Assembly (NCBI GenBank): GCA_037367355.1
Contig: CM074706.1
Location: 558,001-622,000 of the forward strand
Source: Neoscytalidium dimidiatum
Taxonomy: Eukaryota > Ascomycota > Dothideomycetes > Botryosphaeriales > Botryosphaeriaceae
Direction of reading: 5' to 3'
Length of the DNA: 64,000 nt
Part shown: piece by piece, positions 45,843 to 57,488 of the stretch
Layout of the letters: every line of letters begins with the position of its first letter
How positions within the stretch are numbered: the stretch's first letter is position 1
Position numbers and translations under genes: made by a program
The notes under the pieces: model-generated
What the model saw: only the letters and a program-made list of their open reading frames with translations
The model's database searches: none
What the model was told of the DNA's origin: nothing

Positions 45843-46226
45843 ATGACTTCCACGGCAACCCTCAAGGAGCTTGCCCGCGAGATGCTCACCACACTTTGCA
45901 ATAAGCATGAGTGGGACTCGCCTTTCATCCAGCGTCACGTATCACCGTCCTTTACCGCCTCGCATCTCGACAAGCCGCCCACAGCCAGCCGGGACGAATT
46001 CCTGGCCAACATATCCAAAGCAATGGCTGCCATGCCCAACTTCCACGCTGAGATCAAGGACATCGTCGCGGAGGTGGACGAAGAGACAGGGAAGGGAAAG
46101 GTATGGGTTTTCAGCAGGATGACCGGGTTCCCGGATGGAAAGGCGCAGGAGAGTGTGGATATGATGGAGTGGCAGGGAGACGTGTGTATGAGGGGGAAGG
46201 ATGTGCAGAGGGTTGTGGAGAATTGA
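45843..46226 (+). CDS. SnoaL/NTF2-like small protein
   Basis: Single exon, 127 aa. The pattern (helical start TLKELAREMLTTLCNKHEWD, then ASRDEFLANISKAMAAMPNF, then EIKDIVAEVDEETGKGKVWV and the beta hairpin FSRMTGFPDGKAQESVDMME) fits a cone-shaped NTF2-like/SnoaL fold. Family members include polyketide cyclases and many small-ligand binding proteins; there is no biosynthetic cluster around it, so the ligand is unknown. No signal peptide. Confidence 0.75.
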   Translation: MTSTATLKELAREMLTTLCNKHEWDSPFIQRHVSPSFTASHLDKPPTASRDEFLANISKAMAAMPNFHAEIKDIVAEVDEETGKGKVWVFSRMTGFPDGKAQESVDMMEWQGDVCMRGKDVQRVVEN

Positions 46227-46765
46227 AGAAGAAGTAGAGGTGTTGTAGGCACGGTAATCTTCTTGATTTTACTGAGAGATTGGTGTATGGAAGTCTTCTC
46301 TTCCTCTTCTACTTGGCGTCTATGTGTTGTTAATGTGACGCGGTTCAGTATACAACCAGATGAGTCTTGTTTTCCTTTTTTATTTGGCACTCTTTTGGCA
46401 TTCTGTGTATACCTGCCTAATAGGAAGAACGATATAATGTGACAAGAGTTTCAAAAGCCAAGGAAGACGGAAAGCATAGACCTGATCATCACACACGTGA
46501 CTTAAGAAAACGGTTGGCGACCATATATTCCAGTCGAAAACCGAGAGCGTTATTATCCACATCTACTTCAGCGTCTGCTTGAGTACAGGGGGACGAGTTG
46601 TATTTATATTGTTGATTAGTTACCCGATGAGGCAACCATACGTCAGATCACGAGACCGCGGGCCTCGACCGAAGCACCCTGGCCTGTTTGGAGCTCGAGC
46701 TCCACCATCAACCATCAACTCCGCCAAGCTCCCGCACTACCACCACCCAACGACGACCACGCAAA
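46227..46765. other. Intergenic, SnoaL gene to golgin-like gene
   Basis: 539 nt, AT-richer in the first half. No gene seen. Confidence 0.6.
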
Positions 46766-48769
46766 ATGGCGGATGAAGACAAGGAGAAGGCGGAGAAGCT
46801 CGCTGCGGCGAAGAAACGTGTAAGAAATCTGCTCTCGTTCCCCATCTCACGGGCAATCAAGCATAGCTGTCCTCTTCCAAAGCTCCCCAACCTGCGCTAA
46901 CAGGCCACGTCGTGCGCAACTTCCAGTTCGAGCAATTGAAGAAGCAGCAGAAGGGCAAGAAGGGCGGAGCGAAAAAGAAAGAAAAGGCCGAAGCTGCCGA
47001 CGCTGAAGCTTCCACGGCGACCGACAAGCCGGAAGATACGCCCGACGAACCCAAGGTCTCCGCCGAGGAGGAGCAAGCCGCCGAGACGCCCACCACCGAG
47101 TCGCCCGCCGCAGAAGAGAAAGGAGATGGCAAAGATACCAAAGAAGCTGCCGGTGCTGAAGAGGCGGAGAAGCCTGTCGAGAACACGGCTGCGCCGAGAT
47201 CGGCACATGGCCGCCAGCCCTCCATATCGGTGCAGTCGAAGATGCGGTCGGACTCGTTCAGGAAGGGCTCTTCTGCGGCAGCTTTGGGATCTCCCTCAGC
47301 GCTGAAGTCGCCTGGGCTTCCGCTCAGCCCCGGAGACGACGTACAGGACATCTACCGGAAGCAGGTGCTGCGGATCGAAGAGCTGGAGAAGGAGAATAAG
47401 CGGCTGCAGACCGAGTCTCAGGAGGCAGAGACACGTTGGAAGAAGACGGAGGAGGAGCTGGAGGAGCTGCGGGAAGCCAACAACGAGGTCGCCGAGCTCA
47501 AGTCGAAGGCGGACCAGGTTGAGGCCAAGTCCAAGGAAGTTGACAATCTGGTTGGTGTTCTTTTCGTGTCGACATCCGGAAGTATTGCTGACAGGACTTA
47601 TCGTACAGCGCACGGAGATCACCAGCCTTCAACGGCAGAATGCTCAACTGCAGAGCCAAACTAACAAGAATCGCCGCGTCTCCAATGCCTCTCCCTCCAA
47701 CGACGACCTTGCCTCGCAACTTGCCTCCAAGTCCAACACCATCGAGTCGCTCGAGCTCGAAATCTCCAAGTTGCACACGCAACTCACGCAAGCCACGAGC
47801 GCCGCAGCAGCTCAGGCCGACAAGATCACCTCGCTGGAAGACCAGCTCGCCAAAGCCGAACAAGCGGCAGCCGCGTCGGCCCAAGAGCTCTCAGACCTCA
47901 AAACCAACCTGGAGAAGGCCAGCGAGAGCGCCGCCAAGGAGGGCGACTCCCGCAGCAGTGCCGAGACGCGCATCGCGCAGCTTGAAGCGGAGCTCTCTGC
48001 AGCGCAGCGGGCAGCCGAGGAGGCGAGCAAGCGGGCCGAGACGCTGGAGAAGAAGGTCGAGACGCTGACGACATTGCACCGCGAGTCGGACGCGCGCAGC
48101 CAGACCAAGCTGCGCGAGGCCGACAAGGTTGAGCGCGAGGCCAAAGAGCTGCGCGCCCGCGTCGCCGCGCTGACCAGCGAGAACGCGCGCCTCAAGGAGG
48201 CGTCGTCCGCCGACACTCACCCGGAGGACGGCCTCGATGAGCTCGAGGACGAGGAGCGCGCCAAGCTACGCGCCCGCATCCACCAGCTCGAGGAGGAAAA
48301 CACGGATCTGCGCCGCGGCATCTGGCGCGACCACCGCACCGCCATGCAGCCGGGCATCGACGATCACGGCGCTCCCGGCGGCGGCAACGGCTTCGACGAC
48401 GTCGACCTCGCCAGCACCGGCAGCCTCTCCCGTGGGCCCAGCCAGTCTCACCACCAGCGCGTCGGCGGCTCCTCCCTCTCCGACGTCATCAACAGCGGCA
48501 TCAGCGCCTTCACCGGCACCACCCCGCGTCGCGGCTCCTCGAACGCCGCCAGGCACCCGCCTCCGCGCAAGCAGAGCCTCGGCCTTCTGAGCGACGACGG
48601 CGACGACTTTACCTTCGACGAGGACGCCTTCCGGCAGGCGCAGGAGGAGGAGGCGAAGAAGCGGATCGAGCGCGTCAAGGAGATCAAGAGGGGCTTGGAG
48701 AACTTCAAAGGCTGGAGGGTGGACATTGTAGATATGAGGGTGGGAATGGGAGGGGTTGTAGATGTGTGA
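46766..48769 (+). CDS. Long coiled-coil protein, golgin-like (Rud3-like?)
   Basis: Exons 46766-46819, 46927-47550 and 47609-48769 give 612 aa; the second intron begins with GTTGGT. N-terminus EKAEKLAAAKKRFEQLKKQQ, then Lys/Glu/Ala-rich spacers, a Ser-rich segment (ISVQSKMRSDSFRKGSS), and coiled coil from about 145 to 405 (VLRIEELEKENKRLQTESQE, VETLTTLHRESDARSQTKLR). The C-terminal region has LDELEDEERAKLRARIHQLE, LRRGIWRDHRTAM and a helix KKRIERVKEIKRGLENFKGW. The layout recalls fungal golgins of the Rud3/GRIP-related type, which tether vesicles at the cis-Golgi, but the GRAB motif is not certain to me. Very similar Ala/Glu-rich coils occur in unrelated proteins. Confidence 0.75.
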
Positions 48770-49901
48770 AGGACAACCCCCTCGGGGGGTGTTGGGTAGA
48801 GGAGGGTTCTACCCCTCGGTCCGCGACAAAGGTATTGCAACAGCAAACGTAATTTAGGTTGCCATAGAAGGGTTGAAGCGCTCGTGCGGATATAGATGTT
48901 CAGCAACAGCAGCAACATTTACGTCCGGATTACTGCTTCAACCGCCTATGTGTGCCGTTGCTTGTCGCGGTCAGGAGGGTAAAGACATTGTGCCACTCAC
49001 AGTACGAAGATAAAAGCATGGAGATAAGGGGTTGTCATTACGTGTATGACCACGTAGATTCGAGGCCTTGAAGCTTCGTTGATGTGTTCTTAGCCTTTTC
49101 TTTCACTTATTAGAACAACAGCTCTGATACCCTTGATCCTCACGATCGCGGAGTGCTATGGTAGTGACTTTTCGGAAGAATTACTCTGGTTGATTACCAT
49201 GTAAGAAGACAAATCAAATGCTTTACGTGTTTTGCAAAATCGTTGTTTTCCGGTCTCCGACATGCAAAGGTCACATCGAACCATGAAGTCACAATCTCCA
49301 ACGTCTTTAGAATGCAAAGTCATATTACTGTCGCTATAGATATGCTCATGGTTATGGGAAGTATTAATGAAGTTTTTACTCATCGAGTGGATAATAGGAA
49401 AAGTGTAGTTCAGTCGTACTTGATGTTTGAATGAGAAAAAGGTAGGGATCCAGAATCTAAACAATACTCGTATGCGGCTCACCTACACTGTCCTTCGAGT
49501 ACGGGTATCTGGCACTGAATACTGAATGAGGTGGAGATGTCGACATGCATCATGCTTGTCCTAGCTCTTCCAATACTGTGCTAGACCCCGACTCAACCTC
49601 TGTCGCCGAGAGGTCTTGTACCGGCGTAGAAATCCGCATGGTAGTTGCCATCGAAGGCAGAGGCCATTGTCTCATACTGGCGTTTCTTTTTTGAAGGCTT
49701 AAATTTCTGAAAGACACATGATACTTTTTGAGAGGTCGTGGTGAAGTCTTTTTTCATCGATCCAGATCGCTGGCACCTAGTGTCGACAATGGATTATCAG
49801 AGTTGCCGATGGGCCTTTATTCGGAAGTGTTAACACACATATGGCCAGGAACTGGCAACTCTTAAGTTCGGACAGCCGAATTGAACGTATAGGGCCTTCA
49901 T
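48770..49901. other. Convergent intergenic region
   Basis: 1.1 kb, AT-richer than average, between the coiled-coil gene and the BTB-like gene. No gene seen. Confidence 0.6.
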
Positions 49902-51438
49902 CTAACGACGCCCGTACACACCACTATAGCAGTCTGGCTTATGTCCGGGGCTACGTGTGCGGCTGCGGCGTCTACGCTTAGCTGTGTCCAGTGAGCGCGG
50001 GCCAGTCTGAAATCTATCAGCACGGCGTGCCCGTCGATCTTCCTCGCTACTATCACTACAAGGATACTCTGACTTGAGGCGTTTGTGGGATTTTCCAGAC
50101 TGCAGCGTAGCTTTTGTCTCGGTTGGAGTTACTATCGAAAGTCGTTATCAGCAACATTGTCCGATTCAGACAGTCCAATTCTGTATCATCTGGCTGGGTG
50201 CTCACCTGGTTCATTCCTGTTAGGCAACTTCAAATCCAAGGGATCCAGCATTTCCTTCAGCATATCACCGCGCTCTCCATGCATGTTCTCCACTACAACG
50301 TTGTTCGGCGGGTTGAATGTCCGGCAGTTTGGGTCGTGTATGAGCAGTTCGCCCATCCTGAACCTGAAGTTCTCGTTGCGCACCTGCCTCCCAAGCCCGT
50401 TGTGTGCTGCGGGCAGCAGTGTGCCATATCCATCTCTTCTAGCTTTGAAAAGGCGCCCTGAGTTGATGTACTGCTCGAGTAGCTGTGAACTTAGCCACAT
50501 ACCGCTTGCCAGAGTCGGTTGCCGGCTTGAAGTACCTGTTCATTTGTTAGCACAACTCTTCCACCTTTGCCTCATTTAAGAAGTCGCGAACCTGTATCCG
50601 TCCCAAGGCCATCATCTAAGGAGCGCTCTGATTCCAGGCTAGCAAGGCGGTCGCGCTGTGCTTCCTCGAGAAGCCTGGCAATGAAATTGCCCCCAATGGC
50701 TTCTTCAAGGACTGAGGTAAAGCTCGGCTGCAACGCAACCTGCTTCTTGTTCCTTCTGACAGCGTCCTCAGCAAGTTGCTTCATATGATCCTCTAGCGGA
50801 AGGCGCCCAGTGGTTTCGCGGATAAAATCTACCAGCGCGAACGCCTCACGACCGAGGATCGGAAAATCAGACCGCAGCCTCTTGAAGGAGCGGGTCTTGA
50901 GTTCGTCATAGTGGGAAAAGCAGGCCCACTTGTATAGGTGCAGTTCGCCGGCAAAGAATTGGTAGGTCTCTTCGGTTGTCGAAGCTTCGTCGATATCGGA
51001 AGCGTGGCGCATCCAGGGTGCCCACACGTTCTTTTTACCATCTTTATCGAGGACCTCGAGAGGGGTCTGGGGATTCCACGGTTCATAGTCTCCATTGTTG
51101 AGGTATTGGTAGACTTTCTTCAGGTTTTCGTGCCAGTATGGAGCAGTAAAGTAAAGGACACAACTCTGTTGAACGAGCCTGGATGCTTTTTTGTTCTTGG
51201 ATCTCTTCATGGCATCGACAACTTTCTTCGGTAGCTTCGAAACCATACTAGCTGGCATGATGTTCTGATCAGGAGCATGCGACGGTCCGAACATTACGGT
51301 GATAGAGGAGTTTGCCAGCTCTTCGTATGTGATATCACCTGCGTTGCCAGCGGCGATGTGGGGTGAATTTTGGGAGATGGCGATAGCATTGCCATCCGGA
51401 TCAACGGGATTGAGTGGACTATTGAGGGAATCACTCAT
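49902..51438 (-). CDS. BTB/POZ-like protein with RS-type tail, unknown function
   Basis: Exons on the minus strand are 51438-50592, 50535-50206 and 50131-49902 (468 aa). The middle introns have CTAACAAATGAACAG and GCTGATAACGAC...GATAG acceptors. The central part (ITVMFGPSHAP, SCVLYFTAPYWHENLKKVYQ, LHLYKWACFSHYDELKTRSF, FALVDFIRETTGRLP) resembles divergent fungal BTB-like domains, in which a leading strand/helix set is followed by residency helices. The third exon has no ATG and encodes a polar end (SEYPCSDSSEEDRRARRADR and AKRRRRSRTRSPGHKP), typical of nuclear RS-like tails. The start is uncertain: the frame stays open 38+ codons upstream without an ATG, and a 13-codon uORF begins at 51571. 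An upstream exon is possible. Confidence 0.7.
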
Positions 51439-52422
51439 ACCGTAATGGTTGCGAGCTGCAGACGAGCTGAAGATGGTGGAAGGTGCCTCTGGACCGGCAG
51501 TCGGGGCAATGGTGAGACCTTTCAATCGATTAGCAGCGGCACGGGTGGTCAAGGAGGGAAGAATCGACCATGAGAGTTTCGGGTTGGCGTGTTAGTACGA
51601 AAATCTCGATCCGGGTCCGGCGTCCATGAGGAAACCATGATGGCCTGTCACCTTGCGAAGAGCGGTCGCAGTGGTCAATGTTCGTTCCCAGAGTCTGATG
51701 ATGGTGTTGTCGGCAAGGCTAAGGACTGCGCAGTAGGGCAGATGAGCGGGTAGTAGAGATCGGGGTAAGAGTGGAGGCGGGGGTAGATAGGGCGGAGCAG
51801 GGCGAGCAGGGCAGAATGGAGGGAGGTTTATAGGCGTGGAGTCTCACTGGTGCCTTCCCTATCTGACGGCTACCATTCATGCACTTCCCCATTCACCGAC
51901 TTCCTTCGTGGAACAGCCCGCGCGCCGTATCTCACTTCAGCCCGCTCAAATCTGCTCGAACAAAGCAGACTCGCGTCAACCGGCCCGCGGTAATTACTGA
52001 GGTGAGCCTGCCGATGAGACAGGGCTACTCTCTTCCCAGGCGCTGGCCAGGCAGAGAGTCCAGCTCAGATTGCGTGTGGGAATCAGTAAATACAGTCATA
52101 CCAGCTATTCGGTAATCTGGTAGATTAGCTCGGCCGCAGGCCTAGGAAGTGACAGTCACATCCGCCGTCTCTGGTTTTGTTTGACCCGTCAGAGAATCTA
52201 TAGGCTCCCGATCTGCCTGATGTTCAGACTCCCGCCACTATCGCGGACATTAACCTAAGCCCTTGTCTCAAAAGGGGGGGGGAAACCTAGCTGTGTACCT
52301 TGATATCCTGTTTCAGAAGCTGCACCGGCCCGTAAACGAACGGAGGAATCTAAACGTCTATCTTTCGCAACCGTCTCTACGAGCTCTTGCATACCACCCT
52401 TTGCGCAATTTCATCGACTCCC
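51439..52422. other. Leader/promoter of the BTB-like gene and HAD 3' flank
   Basis: About 980 nt. An in-frame open stretch (about 51592-51439) continues the BTB-like frame without an ATG; a short uORF (51571-51530) overlaps it in another frame. The rest holds no gene I can support; G run near 52,275. Confidence 0.5.
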
Positions 52423-53433
52423 CTACAGCTTCGCCTTCTCCTCCGGCACCTCTCCCTCCAACAACCTCAAACCCAGAATCCCTTCCAACTCCTTCACAGC
52501 CTTCCAACTCTTCCCTAGCTCCACCTTCAGCGTCCTCATCCCCATCTGCCTCGCCGCCCTCAGATTCTGCCCGATGTCATCCAGGAACAACACATCACCG
52601 GGCCCCACACCGCCCTCCCACCCCCTCTTCCTCGCCTCCTCCTCTAACAGCTTCACGGCCATCTCATAGATCCTCCGATCCGGCTTCCTCAACCCCACAT
52701 GTGCCGAGCTCACAAAAACATCGAACACTCCCCTCACATCCCCCATCTTCCCTCCACCCAGCTGCAACTTGCTCTCAAAAACCACGCCCCTCTCATCCTT
52801 GATTCCCTCCGGAAAAATCACCGTGTTGCTCAACGCCCCCAGCAAGAACCTCCCATCCGCCCTCAACCTCGCCAACGCCGGCCACATCCACGGGTCAGGC
52901 GTCCTGCTCACCCGCATCATCTCCCAGAACAGCGCCCTCGCATCAATCCTCGGCGGCGGCGGCGGCGGCGGCGGCGGCGCGTCCGCCTCCGCCGCCCGGT
53001 CCTTCGCCCAGTACGCCGGCCAGATGCGCGGGTTCGCGAGGTCGGCGGCGAACTGCTCGAAGAACCCCGCGTCGCCGTCGCCGTCGAGCGGCATCTCGCC
53101 GCGCTCGACGCGCTGCCACGCGCCGTCGGGCGCCGCCGCCGAGATGGCCGTGTTGATCCAGCCGACGGGGATGCCGTTGGCGCGCTCGTAGTCGAGAATG
53201 GCCTGGAAGGGGGAGACGACCTGGCCCTTGCTGCGTTAGCGATGCGACGGTACTCAAACCAACCCCCCACACCCCCCAAAAAGAATAAAAAAAAAAGAGA
53301 AAAAAAGAGAGGGCTTGGAATGCCGTCGGCGGGAAGGAGGGAAGGAGCTCCACCGCAGACCGTTACTCACGCAGACGCCGCCGATGTCGAAGAGCAGAGC
53401 CTTGGGCAATCGTGGTGGTGCTTGTGAAGTCAT
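52423..53433 (-). CDS. HAD-superfamily hydrolase (epoxide-hydrolase-N/ACAD10-type)
   Basis: Haloacid-dehalogenase fold phosphatase. Exons on the minus strand are 53433-53371 and 53226-52423 (288 aa); the intron is 144 nt with GCTAACGCAGCAAG as acceptor. Motif I is LLFDIGGVC (nucleophilic Asp; the usual second Asp is Gly), motif II LLGALSNTV, motif III Lys in GLRKPDRRIYE, and motif IV LFLDDIGQNL. The cap region (SPFQAILDYERANGIPVGWI) matches the ACAD10/soluble-epoxide-hydrolase N-domain group. A nine-proline run encoded by a (GGC)n tract interrupts the cap. Lacking the second Asp of DxD, it may be a weak or non-phosphatase member; the substrate is unknown. Confidence 0.88.
52951..52980. repeat. 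(GGC)n tract inside the HAD gene
   Basis: A 30-nt GGC run on the plus strand; on the coding strand it encodes consecutive prolines. Confidence 0.95.
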
Positions 53434-54237
53434 GTCGGAAATGGTAACAGCGTTCTCGAGGAAAAGGAGGCTTCGAGTGAGGTGCAAGAAGGCATTCTTG
53501 ACAAAGTGTTGTGGGGGTTCCCGCGAAGAGAGGAGGGGAGCTTGGGGCAGATCTGGGGAAACCTTCCCGAATGCCGAGGCACAGGCACGTAATCGTCCGT
53601 AGGGCTGGCAGCCTCGAGCCGGCAACGACGAATAGCCTGATGAATGAAGACCCTGAACTCTCACACGTGGTGAGTATCTGTAGAGACACTGCAAGGGTTC
53701 AAAATAGAAGCAGAAGTATAATATATCCAGAGAGGAGTATTGTCATTCCTCGTGTAGCATCATTGTTCAAGCCCAGAAAGCTATATGATAATAACTAGTA
53801 GAACTAATTACGCCAGCATCTACGATTGATTTGCATCCCATGAAAGCGTAAAAACATCAAATACGCGACGCAACCTAACGAAGCGCTCAGCAATTAAACA
53901 GACCAGTATCAAAACTATCATGTACAAAGCGATAGACGCAGCGAAGATGCTGGGTATCGTCAAAAGGCTTTCCGTCCAAATCAGATCGGGATGGATCATG
54001 CTCGAAGTCGCCAGCTGAGCGAGGAGACAAACCGGATAGACAGTAGTCGTACAGGGAGTCGACCGCTTTTCTGCTTGTTCAATATCCCCGCCATGAAAAG
54101 AACCAGAACGCCAGAACCTAAACGTTACCCACTCCTGAACCCGTTGCGGTTCGGATATTTCGTTACTGTTTCTTGCAGAAGACCAGAGCCGCCCTTGAAC
54201 CATGACGCCGTTAAAGAAGTTATTTCGAGTCTTCAAA
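53434..54237. other. Intergenic, HAD promoter and SREBP 3' flank
   Basis: 804 nt. A minus-strand frame at 53820-54332 overlaps the SREBP end and includes a hydrophobic stretch (FAASIALYMIVLILVCLIAE), but it lacks other support and is taken as 3' UTR. Confidence 0.5.
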
Positions 54238-57200
54238 TCAACACGAGACAGTTTTTGTCTCAACCTCCACGTCACTTTGGCTGGCATAACCAGCATCGCC
54301 CTCATCGCTGCTGCTCTCCTGCATGCCGACAAGCATCTTGCTGACGCTCACGCACGCCTCAACGATTCTCCCCTTGGTCTTGCTGCTCAAGCCACTTCGA
54401 CGTCCAGCCTCGCGGCCAATCCAGACGCGCATCGAGCTTGCGATGCGCTCCAAGCCTTGCCGCGATTCTGCAAGCAGCTTGTCTTCGTCCGAGAAGATCC
54501 TCAGCACCTTGTATGCGGCAACGAAACTGAGAAGCGTGAGCGACGCTTCGGGCAAGAAGGTGTTGTTGACGACGAAAGTCGCACGCATACGGGCTTCCTC
54601 AGACCCTGTCGAGACGAATGTTTCTGCGAGAGCAAGGCATTTGACCATCGTGAGAGACTTGCGAACATCGGCAGCAATCGGTGCTTCGCCAACGACGTTC
54701 ATAAGGAGAGCCCGGGGAGAAGAGATTTTATTCTTGAGAGCAGGGATGTGCGGCTGCGAAGGAAGGGAGTCAAACGCAGTAATGATGTTTGCGTTGCGAT
54801 CATCTTCAAGCAGGATGGATTTCGCAACGAGCGCCCTCACATGGGACACAGAATTCGGCGGTGCAGTACGGATGGCGAGCCTCAGATCATCCCCAACCTC
54901 TTCCGTAATGGATGAAGTATTGGACTCCAGGTAGCGAGCCAGTGCCCTGTTCAGCACGAAGCTGGAGAACCAGGCAGCAAGGGCATCCAAAGGAGATGAG
55001 ATGGCGAAATCTTCGACCACACTGTCCATAGCCTCGTCAGGCTCGGTGTTCTGAGCACTCGGCTTGTTCCAGGCAAGGTTGTACGCGCGTTGCACAATCC
55101 TGTCAACCATGACATCATTGCACTCGAGATCGAGCAAAGCGGCGAGATGATCAGGCAGCTTCTCCGTCTGTTCGCTGGATAGACCGTTGTCACTAAGGAG
55201 AGCCCTCTGATGGCTGCGCGCCTTGTTCCAGTACTTGCGGGCCAACTTGGCGCTGATCTCTTCAAACATGTACCAAGAACCGTATCCTGCATTAGCAATC
55301 TCCCACAGCAGGATGCGAATGTGCATTGCTTTGAGCATTAGTCGCGCAGGGGAGTTTGGAAGCGTTCCAGAAGCCATGATGGTCAGAATCAATCTGCCTT
55401 TGCTGATCTCGGCATCGCCGCCGGTGAGCTGCGCGTCCAAAGCGATTTCCCACGCCTTGACGCGAGCAGCTTCATGCTCTTTGGTGGTTCCAGTGACGTA
55501 GGCATATCCATCCCAACCAACGACATTTCTCAAGCTGAGTTTGAGAAATTTCAGGCAAACAGCTGCGGCTTCCAGGAAGAAATTGTGTCGGGGAACCCAG
55601 ACTGTCTGAATGGCAGTCAGCCAAGCCTTGCGACGGACCTCAACAGGCGATGCCGGCGACGGCGCGGGTTGCAGCTTGACTGACGGGATGGCCTTCTTCC
55701 TCGGTTTGGACTTCGGGTCGAGGACTGGGATGACGAGGTAAACGACAGCGGCGAGCACAAGGAAGAGCTTGAGAAGCGGTAGAGAGCGGTATAGAGCCGA
55801 TAAGCCGTGTGCAGCAAACTTTGGCACCAATGCGCTGCCATACCGCCCGAAGTAAGTGAGGGGTAAGGCGAACAGTCCCCGACCCTCGGGGTTCTCTCCG
55901 TTCTCCTCACGCTCTCTCCAACCCTCAACAATCATGAGACCGGCGAGCGAACCGACCATCAGCTTGTTCATCATGCCGTTGCCTCTGCGGCCATTGACCA
56001 TATGCTGCTGGCCTTGCATTCCGGGCCTTCCGGGTGCTGTAGTGTACATAGGATATCCATTCTGCTGGCTCGCATAATGAGGCTGCGACGCCATCGCCTG
56101 AAGATTCGTAATGCTCTCAGGTACTGGAATCATGCCCTGGGCCTGAGTGACAGGCTGTCCTCGCGCAGCCGCAGCGGCGAATGGATCTTCCTGGTATCGC
56201 ATGCCATCAGGAGTTCCAACTGCATTCGCCATCGGGTTCGGGGTCATCATGGCGAACTTGTCGTACGATTCGAGACGCGCCTTCAGAGCCTCAACTTCTT
56301 CGTTGAGGCGCTTGTTCCGCTTCTCTAGATGGCGAATGTACTCGGTGGCCTTGGAGAGGACGGTCGCCTTGTTCAACTTGTGAGCCGGCGTCAGGCCCTC
56401 GAGATCTTCAGGGTCGTCCTCCTCGTCGCCATTGCCGTTGTTCGCCCGTGACATGACTCGAAGACTGGGCACGCTGTCACGAAGTGCGGCGATTTTGTCG
56501 TTTAGATTTGTTCGATACCGCTTTTCGATCATGTTGTGGGCAGTTTTCTTGACGGGAGGCTGCTTATTCGACTTCTGATCGGTGCTGCTGTCATCTTCGG
56601 TGGACGACTTGCGCTTTTTGTTGCTCGCATTCGCCACAGGCTCGGGAGACGACTGCTGCGATGAGGAACTCGTCTTCGGATCCGGCCCAGAGTTGACAGA
56701 GCTAGGGCTGTGATGGAGTGAGGGCGTCGATTGAGGAGGCTGAGGCGCAGACTGAGACTGCATTTGCTGTTGGTCGATGGAGAGTGGAGAGAACAGGCCG
56801 CTGTCGGGCTGGTCGAGTGCCTGGCTACTATTCCAGACGGGATTATCCGAGGCGAAGTAGGAAGCATTCTGCTGCTGCGGCTCGGAGACCGAGGGCGAGT
56901 TGTTGTGGTTGAAGTGAAAGGCGGGAGGGTTTTCAACGCCCTCGCCAAAGGTAAAGGGGATGTTCATCTGCGGTCGGGGTAGGCCGCTCGGCGGCAACGA
57001 GTGGGAGTCGTGGGGCGACTTGGCTTCGGGCTTGAGGAAGTGGACGGGACCCGGGCCATCTATATCCTGCGAGGGAGGGTTCTGAGTTTGGGCGTTTGGG
57101 TCCCAGCGCATCCACTCCTCCCAATTGCTCTGCGGGAACGAGTCGCCAGATTGCACCAACGACAGGTCCTCGGCACCAGATCCTAGCCACGGGGCGCGGG

Positions 57201-57488
57201 TGCCGGCGCCAAAAGGGAATTCAGTCGACATCATCGGATCCTCCATGTTGACCCGAGACTCTATCGGGGTGGTGGGACGTGATTGCTCGTCCGACGGGCT
57301 CGTGGTAGGTCTGAAGTCGTCGAACACACAGTAAGGTCCAACCTGCGACGCCGATCCGGCGGTTAGCCCCGCCTACACAGCACCCAAGAGGCATTGCAAA
57401 TAGCAGCTCTGCGGCAGAAGAGACATACGGCGACCTTCTCGAGCGCCAGCGCGTCATCTAGAGCGCCGTTAAGCTCGTTCGAAGCCAT
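54238..57488 (-). CDS. srbA: Sterol regulatory element-binding protein (SREBP, SrbA/Sre1)
   Basis: Membrane-bound bHLH-zipper transcription factor, cleaved to release a nuclear activator of sterol and hypoxia genes. Exons on the minus strand are 57488-57429 (MASNELNGALDDALALEKVA) and 57342-54238, with an 86-nt GTATGT...GCTAACC...GCAG intron; 1054 aa. Residues 1-270 are acidic/Pro/Gln-rich activation sequence. The bHLH-zipper lies at about 284-375 (AHNMIEKRYRTNLNDKIAAL; the Tyr is the SREBP-specific residue in place of Arg), with an acidic loop GNGDEEDDPEDLEG. Two hydrophobic segments at about 476-495 (MVGSLAGLMIVEGW) and 540-560 (LFLVLAAVVYLVIPVL) form the ER hairpin. The remaining C-terminus, about 490 residues, is the fungal SREBP regulatory part (DUF2014-like). 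Confidence 0.95.

Noticed and set aside
46857..47351. Minus-strand ORFs rich in Ser/Ala/Phe over the coiled-coil gene
   Set aside because: Antisense of Glu/Ala/Lys-rich coiled-coil codons, which routinely gives such shadows.
53820..54332. 170-codon minus-strand ORF with one hydrophobic segment
   Set aside because: Starts inside the SREBP C-terminus in another frame and runs into its 3' flank; no conserved motif, single hydrophobic stretch can occur by chance.
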